Below, in pieces: positions 27,857-37,046 of a stretch of 64,000 bases of DNA. The notes below the pieces were generated by a model. That model was not told the origin of the DNA. It saw only the letters and a list, made by a program, of their open reading frames with translations, and did not search any database. The DNA is from Paenibacillus sp. 1781tsa1. Its GTDB lineage: Bacteria; Bacillota; Bacilli; Paenibacillales; Paenibacillaceae. Where the stretch lies: positions 6,262,001 to 6,326,000 of the forward strand of contig NZ_JAMYWY010000001.1 of NCBI RefSeq assembly GCF_024159265.1. The letters are read 5' to 3'. The first letter of the stretch is position 1. Each line of letters begins with the position of its first letter. Position numbers and translations under genes: made by a program.

Positions 27857-27913
27857 CAAAAAAAAGACACCCTTTCCGTCCCCTTTCGAGGATACGTGAG
27901 AAGTGTGTCTTTT
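27857..27913. terminator. Bidirectional terminator
   Basis: AAAAGACAC and its complement GTGTCTTTT close a stem with A-runs on the left and T-runs on the right, and can serve both the VanW gene (+) and the MFS exporter gene (-). Confidence 0.8.
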
Positions 27914-27994
27914 CATTATTAACATAAGTTTTTCAAGTTTTAATAGACCACGATTAGCCCATATTCCATAACTTGTAGCTTACTGCATAACGGC

Positions 27995-29548
27995 TTAGTG
28001 ACCGCCTGTGTATTCGCCTTGCTCTTCGCCTACGACCATCTTCTCTTTTCCCATGAAGAAGGAAGCGACCAACGCGAGTGCAGCCGGAATCACAGCCCAG
28101 GCAAATAACTGCACGATGGAAGAAGACAGAGCATGTGTGATGCTATCCAGCACCTGAGGCGGAATCGCCTGTCTGAGTTCTGGTGAGAGCAGCGCATGTG
28201 GATCAGCCAGATCCACTCCCTGAGGCACGCCACCCGCTGAAGCCCCCCCTGCTTCCGCAGCTGAACCAGCGAGAGCATCATTCATTTTACGCGTAAATAC
28301 CTGGCTCTGTACGATACCAAAGATCGTAATGCCCATCGTCATGCCGAGGGACCGCAAAAAGTTAAGCGTGGAGCTTGCTGCTCCGCGTCTTTGCGGTTCA
28401 AATGCGTTCATGGCTGCATTGCTGAGTACCGAGAACGAAGCACCGACACCCAGACCAACCATCACCATGTAAATACGTATCGTCCAGAGAGAAGAACCCT
28501 CATCCAACGTAGTCAGCAATCCAAGTCCAATGACAAGTAAGGCCAATGTAGGAATCATGATATTGCGATATTTGATTTTGGTCATCAGCACACCGCCCAG
28601 GGACGCCGTCACAACGGACCCGAGCATCATGGGCAGCAGCACAAGACCGGAGTTGGTCGCTTTGCCACCGAGTACGCCCTGTATGAAGATCGGAATGTAC
28701 ACGGATGCTGTAATGAACGCCGCACCACTGAACATCCCAATAACGTTACTGGACCAGTAGACCCGGTTGCGGAACATACCGAAGGAGATGATGGGTTCCT
28801 TCGCTCTTGTTTCTGCAAAAAGGAAAAGTAGCGCTAGTGCTACAAATCCGGCAAACAAGCCAAGAATCTGCCACGAACCCCAGGCAAACGTTTTGCCGCC
28901 CAGTTCCAGACCAAAGATCAAACACACTACAGCGCCGATCAGCGTTACTGCACCCAGCCAGTCGATCTGTTGGGATTGATGCTGATGAGATTCTTTGTAG
29001 AAAAATGCAATAAACACAAATGCAATCAAGCCGAGTGGCAGGTTGATATAGAATACCCATTCCCATGTCGCATACTGAGTAATATAAGCACCAAGCAGTG
29101 GTCCAAAGACGCTGGAAAGACCGAAGACCGCTCCAAACAACCCACCCAATTTACCACGAGATTCTGGTGCTACGACATCAAACATGATCGTAAAGGCAAT
29201 CGGCACCAAGGCACCCGCACCAATACCCTGAATCGCTCTGTGCATCGTCAATTCCACAATAGACGTTGCCGTTCCGCACAGTGCTGAGCCAAGCATAAAT
29301 ACAATAATACCAAATACAAAAAACTTCTTCCGTCCGTACATATCGGATAACTTACCGAAGATTGGCATCCCCGCCATCTCAGCCACCATGTACGCGGAGG
29401 TAACCCAGACGAACTTGTCGAGCCCACCCAGTTTCCCGACAATATCCCCCATAGCTGTTGCCACGATGGTATTATCCATCGAAGCCATTAGTATGCTGAG
29501 CAGTAACCCTGCCAGCACCAATCCAATACTGTTTTTACGTGCAACCAT
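27995..29548 (-). CDS. DHA2-type MFS multidrug exporter (14 helices)
   Basis: A 517-aa protein with about fourteen helices. It carries the DHA2 landmarks MDNTIVATAMGDI in helix 1, GKLSDMYGRKKFF (motif A) after helix 2, and GIGAGALVPIAFTIM with GLFGAVFGLSSVFGPLLGAY (motif C) in helices 4-5. It is expected to expel drugs in exchange for protons. The loop near 415-455 is rich in Ala/Gly. ATG 29548 has GGAGAG at about 10 nt; ATG 29566 is possible but lacks a site. No regulator is adjacent on the same operon; the bactofilin genes lie upstream with only 72 bp between. Confidence 0.93.
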   Translation of the reverse strand: MVARKNSIGLVLAGLLLSILMASMDNTIVATAMGDIVGKLGGLDKFVWVTSAYMVAEMAGMPIFGKLSDMYGRKKFFVFGIIVFMLGSALCGTATSIVELTMHRAIQGIGAGALVPIAFTIMFDVVAPESRGKLGGLFGAVFGLSSVFGPLLGAYITQYATWEWVFYINLPLGLIAFVFIAFFYKESHQHQSQQIDWLGAVTLIGAVVCLIFGLELGGKTFAWGSWQILGLFAGFVALALLFLFAETRAKEPIISFGMFRNRVYWSSNVIGMFSGAAFITASVYIPIFIQGVLGGKATNSGLVLLPMMLGSVVTASLGGVLMTKIKYRNIMIPTLALLVIGLGLLTTLDEGSSLWTIRIYMVMVGLGVGASFSVLSNAAMNAFEPQRRGAASSTLNFLRSLGMTMGITIFGIVQSQVFTRKMNDALAGSAAEAGGASAGGVPQGVDLADPHALLSPELRQAIPPQVLDSITHALSSSIVQLFAWAVIPAALALVASFFMGKEKMVVGEEQGEYTGGH

Positions 29549-29620
29549 TGTACTCAATCTCTCCATTCACGCTCTATTCATATGACTGCATTAGTATATC
29601 CGAAAAGAAGTTTTCGTTAA

Positions 29621-30304
29621 TCAGTCCAAGGACCGATTGCTTTGCAGCAAAACTTCCGATTGCGGATGAATTTGCAGAGATGAACGGTATTCCACTGTAC
29701 CGATCCGGCAGCCAGGACCGATTTTTATTTTATCGCCACGTACAATCTCGGCCTCGGTATTTTCTAATTCAATATCGTCACCTTCGATAATCTGTGTCTT
29801 CAGTATTGACTTATTCCCCGTAAACAAGTCATTCAACCGGCCACTCTTCACCGAGATGATGGAACCGCCCATTTCCTTGACCTCGGACGGACCCATGATT
29901 TTGAGTGACATGTGTTCAGCGCTGAGCATCCCGGCTATTGTCAACCGTCCGTTCAGCTTGATATTTTCCGCCTGACAATCCCCTGACAGATGAAGCTCAC
30001 CGACCACTTTGATAAGCTCAGCTTTGGCATGCAGGCCAGATATCTGAATTCCATCCTCACCATCGTTGCTGACAGTTCGTTCTTTTAGAGTAAGGGTTCC
30101 GGTAATTTTAATCTCTGTGGATTCAAGCGATCCATATATAACCGATGTACCCGTACATTTGAAGCGATCACAAGATAGATTGTCGTTGAAGGATGCGTCC
30201 CCTACGACCTTGACCTTGCCGTACACACCCCCAGCAGAACTGCCATCACCAACGATGCTGATATCCATTTTTTTGTCCAAAGAACGCCCAGGATTGTTAT
30301 TCAT
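29621..30304 (-). CDS. Bactofilin-like polymer-forming protein (YhbF-like)
   Basis: A 227-aa protein made of repeated short beta-strand turns (VKVVGDASFNDNLSC, VVGELHLSGDCQAENIKLNG), the right-handed beta-helix pattern of bactofilins. No signal peptide. ATG 30304 starts MNNNPGRSLDKKM with a purine-rich AAAGGGATGGG upstream; the frame is open to 30370. It follows a sister bactofilin gene by 34 bp and ends in a related C-terminal module (EGDDIELENTEAEIVRG), so the two are duplicates. In B. subtilis YhbE and YhbF (BacE, BacF) are linked to flagellar assembly. Confidence 0.83.
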   Translation of the reverse strand: MNNNPGRSLDKKMDISIVGDGSSAGGVYGKVKVVGDASFNDNLSCDRFKCTGTSVIYGSLESTEIKITGTLTLKERTVSNDGEDGIQISGLHAKAELIKVVGELHLSGDCQAENIKLNGRLTIAGMLSAEHMSLKIMGPSEVKEMGGSIISVKSGRLNDLFTGNKSILKTQIIEGDDIELENTEAEIVRGDKIKIGPGCRIGTVEYRSSLQIHPQSEVLLQSNRSLD

Positions 30305-30338
30305 GTCGATCCCATCCCTTTCTCTCCATATCCAAAAT

Positions 30339-31067
30339 TTAAATTCGCTGACTGCTGCCCACCTTGGCATCCTGATCTACCTCAAGTTCACCTGAATACT
30401 CGACCAGCCTGATGTTACAGCCGCGACCGATAAAAATGTTACTCCCCCGAACAATATCAGCTTCGGTATCTTCCAGCACAATCTCATCGCCCTCAATTAA
30501 GGATGTCTTAAATGATGGAGTCCCGGCCAGGCCAATACTTTTCCAGAACCCGTTCTGTTGTTCCTTGCGACGAATATCAATACGCTCTCCGCCAATCTCT
30601 CTAGCCGAAGAAGAGGTATGAAGCCTGATCTCCACTGTTCCTGCATTCAGGAAGCCGCTGATCTTTATATTTCCCTGTACGTTCAGGGACTCACATTGCA
30701 CATCACCTTCAACATCGATCACGCCGCCAATATCAATTCGTTCCCCATCCACTCGTCCCCGTACAGTGCATTTCCCGTTCACTTCAAGCTCAGGGCTATG
30801 AAGATCTCCGTTAATTGTTGTCATGCCATCCACACGAACACGCGAACTGGTCAAGGGGCCGTTCAACGTACACATGCCGTTAATCGTTGCACTCTCGGAG
30901 CTTAAAGCGCCGTGCATCTTCAATGTTCCATTCACTTCCATAGAGGTACAGTCCAGATTACCGTTCACCTTAGCCATGCCATCAATCGATACGCGGTGAA
31001 ACTCCCCGCCTGCCGTTTGACTCATACCCGATACGTTTAGATCATTCCGCTTATTCCGTTCTTCCAT
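30339..31067 (-). CDS. Bactofilin-like polymer-forming protein (YhbE-like)
   Basis: A 242-aa protein with about eight near-identical turns of the type VNGTLKMHGAL, INGMCTLNGPL, VDGMTTINGDL, each 16-20 residues, which should fold as a beta-helix and polymerise. The C-terminal module EGDEIVLEDTEADIVRG is shared with the downstream sister protein. The gene lies 14 bp after the yhbD-like regulator gene. Cytoplasmic; scaffold role in cell shape or motility is inferred from the B. subtilis orthologues. Confidence 0.85.
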   Translation of the reverse strand: MEERNKRNDLNVSGMSQTAGGEFHRVSIDGMAKVNGNLDCTSMEVNGTLKMHGALSSESATINGMCTLNGPLTSSRVRVDGMTTINGDLHSPELEVNGKCTVRGRVDGERIDIGGVIDVEGDVQCESLNVQGNIKISGFLNAGTVEIRLHTSSSAREIGGERIDIRRKEQQNGFWKSIGLAGTPSFKTSLIEGDEIVLEDTEADIVRGSNIFIGRGCNIRLVEYSGELEVDQDAKVGSSQRI

Positions 31068-31081
31068 GGATAACCCTCTCC

Positions 31082-31705
31082 TTATCCCAATTTGAGTTTT
31101 AATTCTTCCATAAATGTTCCCATCGGCTGTCTGAGAACCACCTTCACACCATTGTCAAAATAAAACTCCGTTCCTGCTGTTACCAGCATGAATGAAGGAA
31201 CACCCATCTTACGGATAAGCACCAGTTCGCTGGGTTTGCCTGTAAAACGATAATAATGTTCGGACATCACATCGATTAACAACGCACCCTCTTGCCGAGT
31301 AATATCTCCGCTCATTAACAGCTTATCAAGGACGTAGAGCATCATAATCTGCTCCAAAGCATATTGCGGTTGTTCCCGACCTGCTTCTTTCAACAGATCC
31401 AGCGAGACTTGTGAAACAATGTTTCGCTCTAATAGTTGCTGTGCAGACATCTCCACTTCACCCAACGTAGGTGAGAACACGTCAGCCAGCTCATCCAGCG
31501 ATAATCCGTCTTTCATATTGAGAATCTTGTCAATGCGCAGTAAAATCTGTTGTTTGGGAAAAAAGGTCTCTTGTCCGGTGTAGGACGACTTTCGAATAAA
31601 CCATTCTTCCGGAATGAGATTTTTCCGCTTCCAGCGGTATAACTGGCCGTAGGAGATTCCTGTCAGGTCCAGCAGTTCTTTTTTGGAGATCAAATCATCC
31701 GTCAT
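31082..31705 (-). CDS. yhbD: YhbD-like MerR-type regulator
   Basis: A 207-aa protein that opens with a MerR-like helix-turn-helix (ISKKELLDLTGISYGQLYRW). The middle part has a basic wing (RKSSYTGQETFFPKQQ) and the C-terminal two thirds (DUF4004-type) are mixed alpha/beta and could bind a ligand. It heads an operon with two bactofilin genes in the order known from B. subtilis yhbD-yhbE-yhbF. ATG 31705 has GGGGGACC upstream. A nested palindrome overlaps its promoter, consistent with self-regulation. Confidence 0.85.
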   Translation of the reverse strand: MTDDLISKKELLDLTGISYGQLYRWKRKNLIPEEWFIRKSSYTGQETFFPKQQILLRIDKILNMKDGLSLDELADVFSPTLGEVEMSAQQLLERNIVSQVSLDLLKEAGREQPQYALEQIMMLYVLDKLLMSGDITRQEGALLIDVMSEHYYRFTGKPSELVLIRKMGVPSFMLVTAGTEFYFDNGVKVVLRQPMGTFMEELKLKLG

Positions 31706-31731
31706 ATATGGTCCCCCTTTATATTAAAATC

Positions 31732-31778
31732 AGTGTAACATAACATTGTTACGTTGTAAACAACGTCGTAACAATGTT
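31732..31778 (-). promoter_or_regulatory. yhbD promoter overlapped by nested palindromes
   Basis: The minus strand shows TTTACA (31760-31755), 17 bp, TACACT (31737-31732). Over it lie an outer inverted repeat AACATTGTTACG/CGTAACAATGTT (31742-31753 and 31767-31778, perfect 12-bp arms) and an inner one ACGTTGT/ACAACGT (31751-31766). The position over the -35 and spacer is what a repressor or MerR-type regulator would use. Confidence 0.55.
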
Positions 31779-31873
31779 GATCTTCCCGCCATTCCACTCA
31801 TCTGGCTTAGCCTGTTGAAACCTTACAATTTAGAGATACTCCTGCATGATTTTTTAATGTGCATCTTGTTATT

Positions 31874-31891
31874 GCATTGCACGAGCAATGC
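31874..31891 (+). promoter_or_regulatory. Palindrome upstream of esterase gene
   Basis: GCATTGC-ACGA-GCAATGC, a perfect 7-bp inverted repeat, lies about 115 bp before the esterase start and close to a weak promoter (TTGCAC, 17 bp, TGTTAA). Candidate operator only. Confidence 0.3.
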
Positions 31892-32003
31892 GTATAACCT
31901 GTTAAATATGGACACTTAAAAGCTATTAGGGAGCAATCCCGGCTCATCCTCTCAAGTCAAAAACACGTGGTTAACGAACTTATGAAAGGGGTTTCTTATA
32001 CTC

Positions 32004-32792
32004 ATGGCACTTATTAAATGTGATTTTTACTCCGATACGCTTGGGCTGAGTACCAGCATGCATGTCATTCTGCCGCAACAAACCCACAATCAGATCGGTA
32101 TGGAGAACGTGACTGGCAAAGGTCTTCACCCAACCCTGTACCTGTTACACGGTCTATCGGATGATGATTCCATCTGGCTGCGCCGCACATCGATTGAACG
32201 TTATGTAGCAAACCTTGGAATCGCCGTTGTTATGCCACAGGTACATCGTAGTTTCTATACGGATATGGTCGAAGGCGGAAAATACTGGACGTTTATCAGC
32301 GAAGAACTGCCCTCACTTGCTCGTTCTTTCTTCCCTCTGTCATCAAAGCGTGAGGATAACTTCGTTGCTGGATTATCCATGGGTGGTTATGGCGCGTTCA
32401 AGCTGGCCCTTCGTAAACCAGAGCAATATGCGGCAGCTGCCAGTTTGTCTGGAGCACTCGATATGTCTGCACATATGGATAGAAACGCATCCTCAGCATT
32501 ACAACAGACAGAGTTACAGCGGATTTTTGGACCCGATGTGGCAGGTACAGAGAACGATCTGATCCATCTGTTAAAAGAAAATCAGTCTGGCGAAAGCCCA
32601 CGACCTTTGCTCTACCAATGTTGCGGAACGGAAGATTTCCTGTATGAGGATAATCAAACTTTCCGTCAAGCCTGCGAACAAACAAACTTCGAATTGACCT
32701 ATGAGGAAGGACCTGGTGAACATGAATGGGGCTACTGGGATGCCAAGATCCAGGATGTATTGAAATGGTTGCCTTTGCCCAAGCGCGATTAG
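32004..32792 (+). CDS. Alpha/beta-hydrolase esterase (esterase D family)
   Basis: A 262-aa cytoplasmic hydrolase with the nucleophile elbow GLSMGGYGAF (Ser near 129), an LLHGLSDDDSIWLR oxyanion segment, and a likely catalytic His in GPGEHEWGYW near the end; the acid is probably the Asp of CGTEDFLYEDN. Family members include tributyrin esterases, acetyl-xylan or feruloyl esterases and S-formylglutathione hydrolases; the substrate is not clear. Monocistronic: palindrome before it, terminator after it. AAAGGGG precedes ATG 32004. Confidence 0.87.
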   Translation: MALIKCDFYSDTLGLSTSMHVILPQQTHNQIGMENVTGKGLHPTLYLLHGLSDDDSIWLRRTSIERYVANLGIAVVMPQVHRSFYTDMVEGGKYWTFISEELPSLARSFFPLSSKREDNFVAGLSMGGYGAFKLALRKPEQYAAAASLSGALDMSAHMDRNASSALQQTELQRIFGPDVAGTENDLIHLLKENQSGESPRPLLYQCCGTEDFLYEDNQTFRQACEQTNFELTYEEGPGEHEWGYWDAKIQDVLKWLPLPKRD

Positions 32793-32829
32793 TAGAGCAT
32801 TAGTAGCCCCTGCAGATAATGAAGACTAG

Positions 32830-32876
32830 CATTCCAATGACAAAACAACCTTCCGTTGCTATGGCGTTATGAATGA
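32830..32876. repeat. Possible remnant (copy F) of the interspersed repeat
   Basis: ATTCCAATGACAAAACAACC followed by TTCCG matches the left arm of copies A and C at about 20 of 25 positions, and GGCGTTATG resembles their right end, but the central stems are missing. Likely a deletion derivative. Confidence 0.35.
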
Positions 32877-32901
32877 TCCACATCATATCGCTATAAAGCA
32901 C

Positions 32902-32946
32902 AAAAAAGCAGGCCGTTGAGAACAAAGTTCTCTGGCCTGCTTCTTT
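32902..32946. terminator. Bidirectional terminator between esterase and argH
   Basis: AAAGCAGGCC pairs with GGCCTGCTT, with inner GAGAAC/GTTCTC around AAA. A- and T-runs on both sides end both convergent transcripts. Confidence 0.88.
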
Positions 32947-32990
32947 ATTGTACTGTCGTATCTGTACAAATACCTATAGTAACCGTGGTA

Positions 32991-34394
32991 TTAACCGCGG
33001 TTCGTAATCCATTGCTCGGTAATTTCCAGTACCTTTTCACTGCGTCCGATGGCTTCCGCGACTTGACCCGAAGCTGTTCCGCCGTAAACATTACGAGCGT
33101 TCACAACAGCTTCCGGTTGCAGTACGTCATAGATGCGTTCATCGAACAGCGGTGAGAACTGCTTGAATTCATCGATCGTCAGATCCAGCAAATACTTGCT
33201 GTTCTGGATGCAGTACAGCACTGTTTTACCAATGACTTCATGCGCCTGACGGAAAGGCAAGCCTTCGCCTACGAGGAAATCGGCAATATCCGTAGCGTTC
33301 GAGAAATCCTGGTTGACCGCTTGACGCATACGATCCTTGTTCACGGTCATTGTCGCGATCATTGGAGCAAACAGTTGAAGTGCACCTTCCAGCGTTGCTA
33401 CCGTATCGAACATGCCTTCTTTGTCTTCCTGCATATCTTTGTTGTATGCCAGTGGGAGAGATTTCAAAACCGTCAGCAAACCAATCAGGTTGCCGTACAC
33501 ACGTCCTGTTTTACCACGAACCAGTTCAGGAACGTCCGGGTTTTTCTTCTGAGGCATAATGCTGCTGCCTGTGCAGAATGCATCGTCCAGTTCAACAAAC
33601 CCAAACTCCGTGCTGCTCCACAGTACCAGCTCTTCACTCAGACGGGACAAGTGAGTCATGATCAGCGAAGCTGCCGCCAGGAACTCTACGATAAAGTCAC
33701 GGTCGCTTACTGCGTCCAGACTGTTCTCGTACACGCCGTCAAAGCCCAGTTGTTCCGCCACAAAATGACGGTCGATCGGGAAAGTTGTGCCCGCGAGCGC
33801 ACCTGCGCCCAGTGGCAGGATGTTAATGCGTTTGTAGCTGTCCATCAGCCGCTCAGCATCCCGTTGGAACATAGAGACATACGCCATCAGGTGATGGGCG
33901 AACAGAATCGGCTGTGCCCGTTGAAGATGCGTATAACCCGGTACGATGGTATCGAGGTTATCTTTCGCTTGTCCAATCAGTGCTTCCTGCAAGGAATGCA
34001 GCATGCCTACAAATCCAACCACGCGCTCACGCAAGTATAGGTGCATATCCGTTGCAACCTGGTCGTTCCGGCTACGGCCTGTATGTAATTTACCGCCTAC
34101 AGGGCCAATCGTCTCGATCAGGTTTTTCTCAATATTCATGTGGATGTCTTCGTCCGATACGGAGAATTCAACTTCGCCCGCACGGATTTTGTGCAGAACG
34201 GTGATCAGTCCTTCTTTGATCGTTTCTACATCTTCCGCTGGGAGAATGCCGCATTTGCCTAACATCGTCACATGGGCCAGACTTCCCTGGATATCCTCTT
34301 CAGCCAATGCTTTGTCAAAATTAATCGATGCCGTATATTCCTCAACCAAATGATTGGTTTGTTTTGTAAAACGTCCTCCCCACAGCTTGCTCAC
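32991..34394 (-). CDS. argH: Argininosuccinate lyase
   Basis: A 467-aa enzyme that splits argininosuccinate into arginine and fumarate, the last step of arginine synthesis. It carries the superfamily signature GSSIMPQKKNPD and the motif SRNDQVATD. GTG 34394 (MSKLWGGRF) with AAAGGGGAG 8 nt upstream is the natural start; the frame runs open to 34466. It lies 107 bp after argG and is the last gene of the arginine cluster. Confidence 0.96.
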   Translation of the reverse strand: MSKLWGGRFTKQTNHLVEEYTASINFDKALAEEDIQGSLAHVTMLGKCGILPAEDVETIKEGLITVLHKIRAGEVEFSVSDEDIHMNIEKNLIETIGPVGGKLHTGRSRNDQVATDMHLYLRERVVGFVGMLHSLQEALIGQAKDNLDTIVPGYTHLQRAQPILFAHHLMAYVSMFQRDAERLMDSYKRINILPLGAGALAGTTFPIDRHFVAEQLGFDGVYENSLDAVSDRDFIVEFLAAASLIMTHLSRLSEELVLWSSTEFGFVELDDAFCTGSSIMPQKKNPDVPELVRGKTGRVYGNLIGLLTVLKSLPLAYNKDMQEDKEGMFDTVATLEGALQLFAPMIATMTVNKDRMRQAVNQDFSNATDIADFLVGEGLPFRQAHEVIGKTVLYCIQNSKYLLDLTIDEFKQFSPLFDERIYDVLQPEAVVNARNVYGGTASGQVAEAIGRSEKVLEITEQWITNRG

Positions 34395-34500
34395 AGTGAG
34401 TACTCCCCTTTCGCTCATGGACAAAGCCGCTCCTGCCTGATGTGCAAGAACGGCCTGTCTTGTCATTTATATTGATATAGATCTATGATGCAGGTTGAAA

Positions 34501-35736
34501 TTAGTTTTTGTTCTGCTCCACGCCGGAGTTTACTTTCAAACGCAGTGCATTCAGGCGGATAAAGCCTGTTGCATCACCTTGATCGTAAGCTTGCGTTGGA
34601 TCAGCTTCCATCGTTGCGATGTCCGGATTGTAGAGGCTGACAGGACTTTTCACACCTGCGCCGATGATGTTGCCTTTGTAAAGTTTCACACGAACTGTAC
34701 CTGTAACGTTCTTCTGGCTTTCGCTCACCAGCGCTTGCAGCGCCAGACGTTCCGGTGCGAACCAGAAACCGTTGTATACCAATGTGCTGTAACGTGTGAT
34801 CAGGCTGTCACGCAGGTTCATCACTTCACGGTCCATCGTGATGGATTCCATTTTGCGATGTGCAGTGAACAAGATTGTTCCACCCGGTGTTTCGTATACG
34901 CCACGGCTCTTCATACCAACAAAACGGTTTTCAACCATATCTACACGGCCAATACCATGTTTGCCACCCAGCTCGTTCAGTTGCTCCATCACTTGCAGCG
35001 GGCTCAGGCGTTCACCGTTCAGTGCAACACAGTCGCCTTTTTCGAATTCAAGCTCAACATATTCCGCTTGGTCCGGCGCATCTTCAGGTGCACTGCTCAG
35101 CAGGAACATGTCTTTGTTCTCGTCCGCGCTTGGATCGAACCAAGGATCTTCAAGCACACCGCTCTCATAGCTGATATGCAGCAAGTTACGGTCTGTGGAG
35201 TATGGTTTAGCCGCAGATGCGGTTACCGGAATACCATGTTTCTCAGCGTAAGCAATCATCTCGGCACGTCCCGGGAATTGGTTGCGGAATTCTTCCAGAC
35301 GCCAAGGTGCAATGACGTTAATGTCTGGCGTCAGCGCAGCCGCATTCAACTCAAAGCGAACTTGGTCATTTCCTTTACCCGTAGCGCCGTGAGCGATGGC
35401 TGTAGCGCCTTCTGCACGAGCGATATCCACCATGCGTTTAGCGATCAGTGGACGAGCGATACTTGTGCCGAGCAGGTATTGTCCTTCATAGAGGGCACCT
35501 GCCTGGAACATCGGATAGATGAAATCTTTCGCGAATTCATCACGCAGATCGTCGATGTATACTTTGGAAGCGCCAGTAGCGAGTGCTTTTTCCTCCAAGC
35601 CATCCAGTTCGTCCTTTTGTCCGATATCCGCTGTGAAGGCGATAATCTCAGCATCATATGTTTCTTTCAACCATTTCAAAATTACAGATGTGTCCAACCC
35701 GCCTGAATACGCGAGTACAATTTTTTCCTTAGCCAT
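34501..35736 (-). CDS. argG: Argininosuccinate synthase
   Basis: A 411-aa enzyme that joins citrulline and aspartate with ATP. The P-loop-like AYSGGLDTSV is at residues 9-18, and ATGKGNDQVRFE, the citrulline/aspartate site, is near 120. Length is standard. GGGGAGG precedes ATG 35736. The 157-bp gap to argF contains a TATAAT on the minus strand (35835-35830) with no good -35, so argGH may have an additional promoter. Confidence 0.97.
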   Translation of the reverse strand: MAKEKIVLAYSGGLDTSVILKWLKETYDAEIIAFTADIGQKDELDGLEEKALATGASKVYIDDLRDEFAKDFIYPMFQAGALYEGQYLLGTSIARPLIAKRMVDIARAEGATAIAHGATGKGNDQVRFELNAAALTPDINVIAPWRLEEFRNQFPGRAEMIAYAEKHGIPVTASAAKPYSTDRNLLHISYESGVLEDPWFDPSADENKDMFLLSSAPEDAPDQAEYVELEFEKGDCVALNGERLSPLQVMEQLNELGGKHGIGRVDMVENRFVGMKSRGVYETPGGTILFTAHRKMESITMDREVMNLRDSLITRYSTLVYNGFWFAPERLALQALVSESQKNVTGTVRVKLYKGNIIGAGVKSPVSLYNPDIATMEADPTQAYDQGDATGFIRLNALRLKVNSGVEQNKN

Positions 35737-35893
35737 GTTCGATGGTCCTCCCCAAGATCAGTTAAGTTAAACAGAGCCTTCATACACTGAATCCTACGAG
35801 CTTCTTATTTAACTAACTTTTTAAAGTACATTATAGATGAATCTATCATCGCGAAATCTGCGCCTAAAATCAACCCATAAAGGCAAACAGCAT

Positions 35894-36859
35894 CTATTCG
35901 CTCATTAACGCAGCCATTAATGCTTTCTGTGCATGCAAGCGATTCTCCGCCTGATCAAAGATCAGGGAGTTCGGTCCGTCAATTACTCCAGCGCTTACTT
36001 CTTCGCCGCGGTGTGCTGGCAGACAGTGCAAGAACATGTAGTCCGGCTTCGCGCCTTTCATCAGTTCCTCGTCCACTTGATATGCCGCAAATGCCTGCTC
36101 ACGAATCTTCTGCTCTTCCTCAAAGCCCATGCTTGCCCATACATCCGTATACACGATATCTGCATCTTTCGCAGCTTCCTGTGCACTGTACGTTACAGTT
36201 ACTTCAGAACCGCTCTCCTGTGCGATAATGCGCGCCTGCTCCACAACTGCGCTATCCGGCTCATAACCTTCTGGCGTTGCTACAGCAACATGCATACCCA
36301 TCTTCGCTGCACCGAGCATCAGGGAGTGTGCCATATTGTTGCCATCTCCGATGTAAGCCATTTTCAGACCTGCGAGCTTGCCTTTGTGCTCCAGCACCGT
36401 TTGGAAGTCTGCCAGTACCTGACAAGGATGCGCTGCATCGCTCAGGCCGTTAATGACCGGAACATCCGCATGTTCTGCCAGTTCAGTTACATTATGGTGT
36501 CCAAAGGTACGGATCATGATGCCGTCCAGGTAACGGGACAGTACTTTGGCTGTATCATGTGTCGTTTCCCCGCGACCCAGCTGGATATCATTTTTACTCA
36601 GGAAGAGTGCATGTCCACCCAACTGGAACATGCCCACTTCAAAGGATACACGCGTACGTGTGGACGATTTTTCAAAAATAAGTCCGATCGTTTTGCCTTT
36701 CAACGGTTGAAACGGTACACCGCTTTTTTGCTTGCCTTTAATCTCAATCGCGAGATCAAGCAGATAACGAATCTCCTCGGCCGTATAGTCCGTGAACTCG
36801 ATAAAATCCCGGCCTCTCAGATCAATCTTCTGAATCTTTTCCGTCTGTTGTGCTGTCAT
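35894..36859 (-). CDS. argF: Ornithine carbamoyltransferase
   Basis: A 321-aa enzyme making citrulline from ornithine and carbamoyl phosphate. Carbamoyl phosphate motif SSTRTR near 60, ornithine motif (SMGFEEE region) and HCLPAHRGEE near 275 are intact. TAAGGAGGAC precedes ATG 36859. It follows argD after 187 bp. No carA/carB genes are between argD and argF, unlike B. subtilis. Confidence 0.97.
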   Translation of the reverse strand: MTAQQTEKIQKIDLRGRDFIEFTDYTAEEIRYLLDLAIEIKGKQKSGVPFQPLKGKTIGLIFEKSSTRTRVSFEVGMFQLGGHALFLSKNDIQLGRGETTHDTAKVLSRYLDGIMIRTFGHHNVTELAEHADVPVINGLSDAAHPCQVLADFQTVLEHKGKLAGLKMAYIGDGNNMAHSLMLGAAKMGMHVAVATPEGYEPDSAVVEQARIIAQESGSEVTVTYSAQEAAKDADIVYTDVWASMGFEEEQKIREQAFAAYQVDEELMKGAKPDYMFLHCLPAHRGEEVSAGVIDGPNSLIFDQAENRLHAQKALMAALMSE

Positions 36860-37046
36860 CTATAATGTCCTCCTTATTTCCGGTTCCCTGCACCCGCATG
36901 GGCAGAAGAGAGCACCGTTAACATCGCGTTTGGTGCTTCTCAAGTTCATCTTCCGCAAGTTCTCCGCGCGGCTACAGGGATTCATCATCTCATTCTGCTT
37001 CGAGGCCAGTAACGGCCCCGACACAGAAAGGTTTCTCAGTTTTATG

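Noticed and set aside
31742..31778. WalR box in the yhbD promoter
   Set aside because: TGTTAC and TGTAAC motifs are present but no pair has the required 5-bp gap with both halves intact.
33240..34040. Open frame of 266 codons antisense to argH (and a similar one antisense to argF, 35933-36865)
   Set aside because: Shadow frames produced by codon bias of the real genes.
34495..35706. Open frame of 403 codons on the plus strand, antisense to argG
   Set aside because: It is Cys/His/Arg-rich nonsense with no family resemblance and no binding site; argG on the other strand is certain.
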